Shown here: positions 48,370 to 60,000 of the stretch, in pieces | Layout: the number at the start of each line of letters is the position of its first letter | How positions within the stretch are numbered: position 1 is the stretch's first letter | Source of the DNA: Plumapathes pennacea | Lineage: Eukaryota; Cnidaria; Anthozoa; Antipatharia; Myriopathidae | DNA: 64,000 nucleotides | Assembly (NCBI GenBank): GCA_964036295.1 | Contig: OZ038467.1 | Location: forward strand, 18,821,670 to 18,885,669 | Direction of reading: 5' to 3' | The notes under the pieces: generated by a model | The model's database searches: none | What the model saw: the letters and a program-made list of their open reading frames with translations, nothing else | Told to the model about the DNA's origin: nothing | Made by a program: the position numbers and the translations under genes

Positions 48370-51300
48370 GATTGGTCTTGGAGCTCTACCAGTGGACACA
48401 GAAAACCACAAGGTGGTCAAAGTGCGCAAGCACATCGGCAAGGTAGATAAGTACTTCACGTAACCCTATTATAATGTATCATTATATCAATATAATTATG
48501 TTTATATACATGTGTATTTCTATACGTGCTATCGCTGACCAGGATACTAGGGACTTTAAGCATACCAGAAGGGCGATGGCAACGGAACCAGGAAAAAGTT
48601 TCTTTATATTTCTGTCTTTGTAACTTTGCCTATTTGTAGGTTGCTGCATTTGTTCTGTTTTTGCCGAGGTTGTATTGCATTCATCGTTTCCTACTGAGAA
48701 GAACGATTGTCTTAATTTCTCGAAATGTTGTCCACGTCCTGACAACAACGTAAAAAAGAAGCATTTGAAGTCGCACGCGAGTGCACGACGATCCCGAGAT
48801 CAGATAGTCACGTGCTCCTTTTGTCTTCTGCAATTATTTCCATTGTTTCACCGACGTTGCCGTTGCCGTTGCCGTTGCCGTCCTGGTGCTTAAAGTCCCT
48901 ACTGATGGCTCCGAGACGGAGACCAAACAGACTTATTATGACACAAAAGCACCACATAACTTCGCCTAACAAGCCCCCATTGTCAGTAACTCGTGTGACG
49001 CGTGTTATTCAATTCACTTACTGACTGACTCATTTATTCACCAATACGTACTCGCTCGCTCGGTCGCCCATGCACTCACTTACCTAATCTCTTAGTTAAC
49101 CTGACTCGCTTTCTAATATACTCACTTTCTCATTTTCTTACTCACTTATTCACTCACTCACTTACCTAATCTCTTAGTTAACCTGACTTACCTTCTAATA
49201 TACTCGCTTTCTCATTTTCTTACTCACTTACTCACTTACCTAATCTCTTAGTTAACCTGACTCACTTTCTAATATACTCACTTTCTCATTTTCTTACTCA
49301 CTTACTCACTTACCTAATCTCTTAGTTAACCTGACTCACTTTCTAATATACTCACTTTCTCATTTTCTTACTCACTTACTCACTTACCTAATCTCTTAGT
49401 TAACCTGACTCGTTTTCTAATATACTCGCTTTCTCATTTTCTTATTCACTTACTCACTCACTCACTTACCTAATCTCTTAGTTAACCTGACTCACTTTTT
49501 AATATACTCGCTTTCTCATACCAGTTTCCTTACGAACAGACTTTGCGATATTTTTAAAACAGAATAGATGACGTGACAGAATACGGCAAAAAAAAACAAA
49601 ACAAAACAAAACAACAATAACAACAAAAACCAAAAACAAAAGAACACGATTACCAGCTATTCTGTACACTGCGAATAAATTGCTATTCCGTCAATTCTGC
49701 TATTGGGAGCAGAATGGACGGAACGCTGTTTAGTTTCTTCCGGAATCAGAATAGTTCTCAAAAAAAAAAAAAAAAAAAAAAAAAAAAACGATTATCGTCT
49801 ATTCTGGGATAAGAATAGACGAAATGGTCCCAAAAGAACGCGCCCTTAGCTTCAAAACGACATTCTTGCTTGACTTATACATGAGATTACCCCTTCCCTG
49901 GGTTCATATGACTTTGAGAAGATTCAATCATTCTTATATCAGTTTTACGGCGTGCTAATCCTTTCGCACCAAGTGCAGTCTGATAAAAGGGAATTTTTGT
50001 CACGCTTAGGGCATCAGTATTGAACAGGAGGAGTACAATAATGTGTGGGTAACAAGACGAAGCAAGAGTCCAGTCTTCGCCAAGGTAAAGTCAATTGCAC
50101 AACCCACTAAAAGCAAAACGTTTCATAAAAGTTTTAAGAAGTCACGGTGTTTTACCCAAGCTGCTTTCTGGTTAATTTACATAAATATTATATAATTTAC
50201 AAAAAACTACAATTTTTTTTTTGTGTGTGTTTGAAATAATGTCCACGTGATAAGCTGCGTAATTACTGTACGTGATCTGCGGATAAAACACCAGTTAATT
50301 CTTCCAACCGTTCAAGGAGAAAATCCGTGAGTGATATAGTGAGAATTGACAGTTCAATCAGCTTTCTTTGAGCAAACTATCAACCGCAAAGTTCTCTTTG
50401 CTACATGGTATATCTCTGCTGAGATTATAAAATACGAAGTTTGAAGTGGATCACTCCTGAGAGCGAATAGGTTCAGCATAAACGCAAACGTAGCCTTGAG
50501 AGTAGTCAACTATTTGCAGTTGTTTACCACTTTACTCCCGCTTAGATTCATGGACAATTATACCGTTCAGTCTTTCACTGCTCAGTTGAAAGCTTAGCCT
50601 TGTGAATAGTCAACTATTTCAGACCAAAATTTGCGATTTTCGACCCCATTTCAGACCAAAATGTGCAATTTTTGACCCTATTTCAGACGAAATATCAAAA
50701 TCTCCGACCCTATTCCAGACCAAAGACTCAAAATCGATACCCTATTTCAGACTAAAGTGCTGAAAATGATACCTTTTGGGGCGGCACATTCCTATATGGC
50801 TCATATATGGGAGTACCCCCCTCCCCACCCGGGGGTTCACTTTGAGCAGTGCTGCAATCAACAGTGCGAGACATCGCCTTTGCCACTTGTTTGCTTACGT
50901 GAGATGATCGCAATCGGGTTTTGCTTTTGTTTTTGATTGGCCAAACGCAAAGCAAAAGTAATCCTGCGATTACTTTCAGCAGTAATCTTAAAAGCGTTAA
51001 CCCTTTCACTCCCAAGCTCAAAATACAAATTCCCCCAACCTTAAAATAAGAAAATATATGAGTGAGGAAATGAGAATTGATGTTTTAACCAGCTGTCATT
51101 TGTCCAAGGTATCAAATACCAAATTCTCCATATACTGTATGATATATCTGGTGGGAGACTGAAAAGAGAAAATTGAAGTTGGTCACTCTTGGGAGTTGAA
51201 AGCGTTAACTTCGAAGATTACTCTTCCTTGTTACTGTATTTTTCATATGTTTAAAAGTCAGGGTGACCCTTTTTGTTATTTTCAGGGAAGTTTTCTATCG

Positions 51301-54002
51301 GTGGAAGTGATGGCCAAGAAAGGAATAGTAGGTTGGTTGTGATCGTCCGGGTTAGAGTAGTCTCCAGAAAGACTGTTGTTGGTGACTGACGTTTCGACTA
51401 CCTGAGCGGAAGTCATCTTCAGAGTCAAGTGAAAAGTATTCGTCAGATGGCGGTATATATGTCTCTGGTCGTAGAAGTGATTGGTCCGTTATGTCGGCCT
51501 ATGGTTGGTCGAGTCGGCTGGGTTGTGTTGATGTTGTTGATGTCAGTTGATGTTCTTTTGTCCTGTTGATTAGTCTATTGTTCGTTCGGTTGCGTTTGAT
51601 GTCATCTATCAGTCGTTTGTAAGGTGCCGGTAATTGTTGGCATCTGTTGAGAGGTTTCCGAGAAGTTTGTGTACCAGCTTTCCAGTGTAAGTCGTTGGTA
51701 GTAGTTGGTACTGTGGCTGATGCATTCAGCAGAGTCCCAGTTGATGTCGTGTTTAGTCTGTCGGTGGTGTTCAGAAATGTGATTTCTGATGTCGCCGTTT
51801 CTGGTAGCTCGTTTGTGTTCAGTAAGTCTCGTGTTCAGGTTTCTGCCAGTTTCACCGATGTAGGTGGCTTTGCAGTCAGTACAAGATATTCTGTATACTG
51901 TTCCCTGTCTGTTGATGGGTTCGTCTTTGTCCTTTACGTTGGTCAGTAAGTCGCGTAGAGTCGTGATGGGTTTGTGGGCTACCCGGATGTTGTAGGGTCG
52001 TAGAATACGTGCTATCGTCTCAGAGGTGCCTCTGATGTACGGTAGTGTGGCCAAGGTCAATGGAGTTGTGTCGTCAGTGGTTTCGTTGTCGGTAGTCTCG
52101 TTGGGTGCGGTGTTCTTGTGAGTGTTGCGTTTGACAAAATTAGGGTCGTAGTCGTTCTTCTGGAAAACGCGTTCCAGGTGTCGGGTCTCGTTAAGTAAGT
52201 CGTCGGGAGAGTCACAAAGTAGTTGCGCTCGTTTCGTCAGCGTTTTGATCGTGATAGCCTTGTGTTAAGTAGGGTTGTAAGAAGTCTGGTCAAGTAGTCT
52301 GTCAGTGTGTGTTGGTTTTCTGTAGACTGTTGTTCGTAGCCTGTCGTTGTCGTGGCTCACGAGGCAATCTAAGAACGGAAGTTTTCCGTTGTCTTTTATT
52401 TCCTTAGTGAACTGTATGTCAGGGTTTTGGTCGTTCAGGTGTTTGTGGAAGGAGTCAATGTCGTCTTTGTGTACAGCAGTAAACGTGTCGTCAACGTACC
52501 GTAGCCAGATAGGCAGCGTTTGTTCGTAGGTTGCAAGGGCGCGTTCTTCGATGTGTTGCATCACAATTTATGCTACAATAACAGAGACCGGTGAACCCAT
52601 TGCTGTTCCGTGTAGTTGTCGGTAGTGTTTTCCATTGTACTGGAAGTACGTGGAAGTCAAGCATAGAGTTAGTAACTCCATGACGTCTTTTGTCGGTAAG
52701 GGTAGTTTGGTTAGTTTACGAATACTTTTCACTTGACTCTGAAGATGACTTCCGCTCAGGTAGTCGAAACGTCAGTCACCAACAACAGTCTTTCTGGAGA
52801 CTACTCTAACCCGGACGATCACAACCAACCTACTGTTCACACTCCTGGGTTCAAACCATTTGCCAAGAAAGGAATACTACCGCTTAAGAAGGCCGCAAGG
52901 TAACAAGCCTGACCTAAATATTTACAAGGGTTTTCACAGCCCGCTTTTCTTGTATGCGGCTATGTTTATGCCATTAACGATACAAGGGCGCAGTTGGCTG
53001 ATCTCTGTTTCCTAGGAAGCAATTTTTTTATGGCAGAGGTCCACAGGCCGTGCTAATAGGGAGCTTAAGCAAACTAGGACGGCGACGGCAACGCGAAGAA
53101 CCAGGAAAAAAAGTGTCTCCGCATTCCTTATATGTCTTCGTAACTTTGCCTACTCTTAAAATGCTCAAATTTGTTCCGTTTTTGCCGAAGTTCTATTGGT
53201 TTTATCGTCTCTTACTATACTAAGAAGAACGACTGTCGTAATTTTTAATCAAAGCTGCGTGGCCACTGTAAGGTCGCCCATATATGTTATACTGCCTGAT
53301 CGGGATTAATTTTTTGCACCAAAGTAAGAGAAATTTGTTTGCGCAAAATCTGAGCAATCTGGTACCCAGACCCTCCAATGTGCACGAAACTCGAAGGGTG
53401 GGAGGACGTTTTAAGAATTGGATCGCTAGTTGAACCCGTCAAGGGTAATCTAGTTTAAATAGATCTCTGTAGTGCAAAGACGACCGGGAAAAGTACCAAC
53501 GGCCAGAAATGGCGAGCTTTCTCGAACGATGAAGTTGCAGGGACCCAGTTGATTTGGCGTTGCCAGTGAGCTTGCGGCGTGAGTTGCGTGGAGACCAGAA
53601 TATACTAAAATGGACAGAAGGGACAAGAGCGGAACTCTCAAGAGAGATTTCAGTTTCTCACCAGAAAAATATCTCACAGCATAGATAACTTGGCTTTTGA
53701 CACCTTCCTCCAATGAAACCTGACTAAACTATAAATTATCACTACAACACTCATACACTTGCTTCTTGAAGGTTGAGCTTCTCTGCATTTTGAGCTTAGG
53801 AGCAAAAGTGTCAGCCGGCAAGAAAAGCTGAGTAATGCGTGACATATATTTTTATGCACAATCGATTTTGGCAGTTTGACCTTCGCTTCAATACTTATCT
53901 ATTCCTTTTATTAACTGAATGCGTTTCTTCTCTCAGGCTTCAGAGTATTCGTGCGACAAGAAGGGGTATTAGACTCAAAATCGGCCATCTTTCTCGCTCA
54001 AG
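48370..54002 (+). CDS. Unrecognised gene: three phase-linked exons before the array
   Basis: Exon a, 48370-48442 (acceptor 'cattcttag', donor AAG|gtagat), reads IGLGALPV ... VVKVRKHIGK and ends in phase 0. Exon b, 51286-51327 plus 52877-52899 with a transposon between (acceptor 'ttattttcag', donor AAG|gtaaca), reads GSFLSVEVMAKKGI then LPLKKAA and ends in phase 2. Exon c, 53937-54002 (acceptor 'cttctctcag', donor AAG|gtaggc), reads LQSIRATRRGIRLKIGHLSR. In exon b only this frame is open, and it fits the phase of both neighbours, independent support for the model. The product is strongly basic. Exon a starts in phase 2, so at least one upstream exon is missing from the model. In exon c the frame meets TAG right at the donor, so it could instead be the last coding exon. 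Function unknown. Confidence 0.6.
48550..48899. mobile_element. 350-bp inverted-repeat element with TA target duplication
   Basis: Ends 'gggactttaagca' and 'tgcttaaagtccc', with inner ends rich in 'ggcaacgg' and 'ccgttgccgttgcc'. TA flanks both sides (48548-48549, 48900-48901). Half-copies lie at about 25518-25690 (right half) and 53055-53240 (left half, start 'gggagcttaagca'). Confidence 0.85.
49060..49520. repeat. 74-bp minisatellite, about six copies
   Basis: 'cctaatctcttagttaacc' starts at 49083, 49165, 49239, 49313, 49387 and 49469: spacing 74 bp, or 82 bp where an extra 'tcactcac' is present. It lies in the intron between exons a and b of the array gene. Confidence 0.95.
49521..50611. 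other. Intronic, no gene
   Basis: Contains a CAAAA-rich tract (49590-49640), a poly-A run of about 30 (49759-49788) inside a degenerate inverted repeat of 'attctg' motifs, and otherwise unremarkable AT-rich sequence. Confidence 0.6.
50612..50836. mobile_element. 'ttcagaccaaaa' repeat element, copy 4 (left-truncated)
   Basis: Starts inside the tandem body ('actatttcagaccaaaa'), without the 'gtgccgcccg' left end. The right end 'ggggcggcacattcc' with 'atgggagtacccccc' is present. Confidence 0.75.
51328..51443 (-). repeat. Inverted arm of the Penelope-like element (3' end)
   Basis: Read on the minus strand, this is the element's 3' terminus. It matches 52719-52833 on the plus strand almost exactly. 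It includes 'ctgaagatgac' and, 18 bases after its start, 'gtcgaaacgtc', resembling the CUGANGA and GAAA core of hammerhead ribozymes reported in Penelope-like elements. A short gact/agtc stem fits between them. Confidence 0.85.
52719..52833 (+). repeat. Inverted arm of the Penelope-like element (5' side)
   Basis: Second arm, opposite orientation, joined directly to the truncated RT frame at 52719. About 28 further bases ('tgttcacactcctggg...') precede the target duplication. Confidence 0.85.
52900..53936. other. Intron between exons b and c
   Basis: Holds the left half of the 350-bp element (53055-53240). The rest shows no repeat or gene. The 87-codon minus ORF at 53450 has no recognisable feature. 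Confidence 0.5.
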
Positions 54003-57000
54003 GTAGGCTATACACTTTGTAATTTTTAAAATTCGCTGGGCATTCTCATTATAACTTTGGGATCGTTTGAACACTAGGAGAGAGCTTCCGTGTACTATAA
54101 AGGTGCTTGAAATCTGCGATTGTTTCGATTTCATAGAACCAGGCCCGAGTTGGCAATTAAGATCTATCAATCATGCTATAGAACTATGTATGTCAGCTCT
54201 AGATAGTAATTTACAGGTGAAACCGATGATTATTTGCAGGGAAATCACTGCGACAAGAAGGGGTATTAGACTCAAAATCGGGCATTTTTCTCCCTCAAGG
54301 TAGGGTATAGACTTTGTACATTTAAATTTCGCTCGGCATTCTTGTTAGAACTTTAGGATCGTTTGAATACTTCAAAGAGTTTTCTTGTACTATAAAGAAG
54401 GTTTAAGTCTGCAATATTTTCCATTTCACACAGCTAGGCCCGAGAAATAAGAGCAAATCATCGACAAAAGTTTGCGGCTTTTCAAGCATAGAGAGGTTCA
54501 AGGTATGCATTTTTGTCTTGTGATATCTGTACAAATACAAGTTGGCAATTGGAATTTATAAATCATTCTATAGAACTATGTATGGTAGTTCTAGACGGTG
54601 ATTTACAGGTCAAACCGATGATTATTTACAGGGAAATCACTGCGACAAGAAGGGGTATTAGACTCAAAATCGGCCATTTTTCTCCCTCAAGGTACGGTAT
54701 AGACTTTGTACTTTGAAATTCTCTCGGCATTTTTATTAGAACTTTAAGATCGTTTGAATATTTCAAAGAGTTTTCTTGTACTATAAAGAAGGTTTAAGTC
54801 TGCAATATTTTCCATTTCACACATCCAGGCCCGAGAATTAAGAGAAATTCGTCGACCAAAACTTCGCCGCATTTCAAGCATAGAGGAGTTGAAGCTATAT
54901 GTTTTTGTCGTCTGATATCTGCACAATTACAAGTTAGCAATTAAGATCTATAAATCATTCTATAGAACTATGTATGTTAGCTCTAGACGGTGATTTACAG
55001 GTCAAACCGATGATTATTTACAGGGAAATCACTGCGACAAGAAAGGGTATTAGACTCAAAATGGGGCATTTTTCTCGCTCAAGGTAGGGTATAGAGTTTG
55101 CACTTTGAAATTCGCTCGGCATTCTTATTATAACTTTGGGATCGTTTTAACACTTGGAGAGAGCTTCCGTGTACTATAAAGGAGCTTCAAATCTGCGATT
55201 ATTTCGATTTCATAGAACCAGGCCCGAGAATTAAGAGAAATTCGTCGACCAAAACTTCGCCGCATTTCAAGCATAGAGGAGTTGAAGCTATACGTTTTTG
55301 TCGTCTGATATCTGCACAAATGCAAGTTGGCAATTAAGATCTATAAATCATGCTATAGAACTATGTATGTTAGCTCTAGATAGTAATTTACAGGTGAAAC
55401 CGATGATTATTTGCAGGGAAATCACTGCGAGAAGAAGGGGTATTAGACTCAAAATCGGGCATTTTTCTCGCTCAAGGTAGGCTATAGAGTTTGTACTTTT
55501 AAATTTCGCTCGGCATTCTTGTTATAACTTTAGGATCGTTTGAATACTTCAAAGAGTTTTCTTGTACTATAAAGAAAGTTTAAGTCTGCAATATTTTCCA
55601 TTTCACACAGCCAGGCCCGAGAAATAAGAGCAAATCATCGACCAAAAGTTTGCGGCTTTTCAAGCATAGAGAGGTTCAAGCTATGCATTTTTGTCTTGTG
55701 ATATCTGTACAAATACAAATTGGCAATTGAAATTTATAAATCATTCTATAGAACTATGTATGTTAGCTCTGGACAGTGATTTACAGGTCAAACCGATGAT
55801 TATTTACAGGGAAATCACTGCGACAAGAAGGGGTATTAGACTCAAAATCGGGCATTTTTCTCCCTCAAGGTAGGGTATAGAGTTTGCACTTTGAAATTCG
55901 CTCGGCATTCTTATTATAACTTTGGGATCGTTTGAACACTTGGAGAGAGCTTCCGTGTACTATAAAGGAGCTTCAAATCTGCGATTATTTCGATTTCATA
56001 GAACCAGGCCCGAGAATTAAGAGAAACTTGTTGACCAAAACATCGCCGCATTTCAAGCATAGAGGAGTTGAAGCTATACGTTTTTGTCGTCTGATATCTG
56101 CACAAATACAAGTTGGCAATTAAGATCTATAAATCATGCTATAGAACTATGTATGTTAGCTCTAGACAGTGATTTACAGGTCAAACCGATTATTATTTGC
56201 AGGGAAATCACTGCGACAAGAAGGGGTATTAGACTCAAAATCGGGCATTTTTCTCGCTCAAGGTACGGTATAGACTTTGTACTTTGAAATTCTCTCGGCA
56301 TTTTTATTAGAACTTTAAGATCGTTTGAATATTTCAAAGAGTTTTCTTGTACTATAAAGAAGGTTTAAGTCTGCAATATTTTCCATTTCACACATCCAGG
56401 CCCGAGAATTAAGAGAAGTTCGTCGACCATAACTTCGCCGCATTTCAAGCATAGAGGAGTTGAAGCTATATGTTTTTGTCGTCTGATATCTGCACAATTA
56501 CAAGTTAGCAATTAAGATCTATAAATCATTCTATAGAACTATGTATGTTAGCTCTAGACGGTGATTTACAGGTCAAACCGATGATTATTTACAGGGAAAT
56601 CACTCCGACAAGAAAGGGTATTAGACTCAAAATCGGGCATTTTTCTCCCTCAAGGTAGGCTATAGAGTTTGTACATTTAAATTTCGCTCGGCATTCTTGT
56701 TAGAACTTTAGGATCGTTTGAATACTTCAAAGAGTTTTCTTGTACTATAAAGAAGGTTTAAGTCTGCAATATTTTCCATTTCACACAGCTAGGCCCGAGA
56801 AATAAGAGCAAATCATCGACCAAAAGTTCACGCCTTTTCAAGCATAGAGAGGTTCAAGCTATTCCTTTTTTTTCTTGTGATATCTGTAATTGGCAATTGA
56901 AATTTATAGAAGCTGGCAATTAAGATCTATAAATCATGCTATAGAAGTATGTATGTTAGCTCTAGATAGTAATTTACAGGTGAAACCGATGATTATTTGC

Positions 57001-60000
57001 AGGGAAATCACTGCGACAAGAAGGGGTATTAGACTCAAAATCGGGCATTTTTCTCCCTCAAGGTAGGGTATAGAGTTTGTACATTTAAATTTCGCTCGGC
57101 ATTCTTGTTAGAACTTTAGGATCGTTTGAATACTTCATAGAGTTTTCTTGTACTATAAAGAAGGTTTAAGTCTGCAATATTTTCCATTTCATACAGCCAG
57201 GCCCGAGAAATAAGAGCAAATCATCGACCAAAAGTTTCCGGCTTTTCAAGCATAGAAAGGTTCAAGCTATGCATTTTTGTCTTGTGATATCTGTACAAAT
57301 AGAAGTTGGCAATTGAAATTTATAAATCATTCTATAGAACCATGTATGTTAGCTCTGGACAGTGATTTACAGGTCAAACCGATGATTATTTACAGGGAAA
57401 TCACTCCGACAAGAAGGGGTATTAGACTCAAAATCGGGCATTTTTCTCCCTCAAGGTAGGGTATAGAGTTTGCACTTTGAAATTCGCTCGGCATTCTTAT
57501 TATAACTTTGGGATCGTTTGAACACTTGGAAAGAGCTTCCGTATACTATAAAGGAGCTTCAAATCTGCGATTATTTCGATTTCATAGAACAAGGCCCGAG
57601 AATTAAGAGAAATTTGTCGACCAAAACATCGCCGCATTTCAAGCATAGAGGAGTTGAAGCTATACGTTTTTGTGGTCTGATATCTGCACAAATACAAGTT
57701 GGCAATTAAGATCTATAAATCATGCTATAGAAGTATATATGTTAGCTCTAGATAGTGATTTACAGGTCAAGCCGATGATTATTTGCAGGGAAATCACTGC
57801 GAGAAGAAGGGGTATTAGACTCAAAATCGAGCATTTTTCTCGCTCAAGGTAGGCTATAGAGTTTGTACATTTAAATTTCGCTCGGCATTCTTGTTAGAAC
57901 TTTAGGATCGTTTGAATACTTCATAGAATTTTCTTGTACTATAAAGAAGGTTTAAGTCTGCAATATTTTCCATTTCACACATCCAGGCCCGACAATTAAG
58001 AGAAATTCGTCGACCAAAACTTCGCCGCATTTCAAGCATAGAGGAGTTGAAGCTATATGTTTTTGTCGTCTGATATCTGCACAATTACAAGTTAGCAATT
58101 AAGATCTATAAATCATTCTATAGAACTATGTATGTTAGCTCTAGACGGTGATTTACAGGTCAAACCGATGATTATTTACAGGGAAATCACTCCGACAAGA
58201 AGGGGTGTTAGACTCAAAATCGACCATTTTTCTCCCTCAAGGTAGGGTATAGAGTTTGCACTTTGGAATTCGCTCGGCATTCTTATTATAACTTTAGGAT
58301 CGTTTTAACACTTGGAGAGAGCCTCCGTGTACTATAAAGGAGCTTCAAATCTGCGATTATTTCGATTTCATAGAACAAGGCCCGAGAATTAAGAGAAATT
58401 CATCGATCAAATGTTCGCCGCACTCAAGCATAGAGGAGTTGAAGCTATATGTTTTTGTCGTCTGATATCTGCACAAATGCAAGTTGGCAATTAAGATCTA
58501 TAAATCATGCTATAGAACTATGTATGTTAGCTCTAGATAGTGATTTACAGGTGAAACCGATGATTATTTGCAGGGAAATCTCTGCGACAAGAAGGGGTAT
58601 TAGACTCAAAATCGGGCATTTTTCTCCCTCAAGGTAGGCTAAAGAGTTTGTACATTTAAATTTCGCTCGGCATTCTTGTTAGAACTTTAGGATCGTTTGA
58701 ATACTTCATAGAATTTTCTTGTACTATAAAGAAGGTTTAAGTCTGCAATATTTTCCATTTGATGCAGCCAGGCCCGAGAAATAAGAGCAAATCATCGACC
58801 AAAAGTTTGCGGCTTTTCAAGCATAGAGAGGTTCAAGCTATGCATTTTTGTCTTGTGACATCTGTACTTGGCAATTGAAATTTATAGCTCATTCTATAGA
58901 ACTATGCATATTAGCTCTACAGAGTTATTTACAGGGAAATCAGTGCGACAAGAAGGGGTATTAGACTGAAAATTGGCCATTTTTTTCGCTCAAGGTAGGC
59001 TATAGAGTTTGTACATTTAAATTTCGCTCGGCATTCTTCTTAGAACTTTAGGATCGTTTGAATACTTCAAAGAGTTTTCTTGTACTATAAAGGTTTAAGT
59101 CTGTAATATTTTCCATTTCACACAGCTAGGCCCGAGAAATAAGAGCAAATCATCGACCTAAAGTTTGCGGCTTTTCAAGCATAGAGAGGTTCAAGGTATG
59201 CATTTTTGTCTTGTGATATCTGTACAAATACAAGTTGGCAATTGAAATTTATAAATCATTCTATAGAACTATGTATGTTAGCTCTAGACGGTGATTTACA
59301 GGTCGAACCGATGATTATTTATAGGGAAATTACTGCGACAAGAAAGGGTATTAGACTCAAAATCGGGCATTTTTCTCCCTCAAGGTAGGGTATAGAGTTT
59401 GCACTTTGAAATTCGCTCGGCATTCTTATTATAACTCTGGGATCGTTTTAACACTTGGAGAGAGCCTCCGTGTACTATAAAGGAGCTTCAAATCTGCGAT
59501 TATTTCGATTTCATAGAACCAGGCCCGAGAATTAAGAGAAATTCGTCGACCAAAACTTCGCCGCATTTCAAGCATAGAGGAGTTGAAGCTATACGTTTTT
59601 GTCGTCTGATATCTGCACAAATACAAGTTGGCAATTAAGATCTATCAATCATGCTATAGAACTATGTATGTCAGCTCTAGATAGTAATTTACAGGTGAAA
59701 CCGATGATTATTTGCAGGGAAATCACTGCGAGAAGAAGGGGTATTAGACTCAAAATGGGGCATTTTTCTCGCTCAAGGTAGGCTATAGAGTTTGTACATT
59801 TAAATTTCGCTCGGCATTCTTGTTAGAACTGTAGGATCGTTTGAATACTTCAAAGAGTTTTCTTGTACTATAAAGAAGGTTTAAGTCTGCAATATTTTCC
59901 ATTTCACACAGCTAGGCCCGAGAAATAAGAGCAAATCATCGACCAAAAGTTCACGCCTTTTCAAGCATAGAGAGGTTCAAGCTATGCATTTTTGTCTTGT

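Larger units (their letters stand above)
51328..52861 (-). mobile_element. Penelope-like element, 5'-truncated, RT plus GIY-YIG
   Basis: Minus-strand coding from about 52719 to 51602. The reverse transcriptase part has GTAMGSPVSV (before the stop at 52568) and WLRYVDDTFTAVHKDD, with DNGKLPFLDCLVS after it. The C-terminal part has VYRISCTDCKATYIGETGRN and LTEHKRATRNGDIRNHISEH, the GIY-YIG-type endonuclease of Penelope-like elements. Two in-frame TAA codons (52568-52570 and 52265-52267) interrupt an otherwise continuous frame; the N-terminal half is missing. The 15-base sequence GCCAAGAAAGGAATA flanks it (51313-51327 and 52862-52876) as a target duplication. The outer parts are a 115-bp inverted repeat, arms listed separately. 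It splits exon b of the plus-strand gene. Confidence 0.93.
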
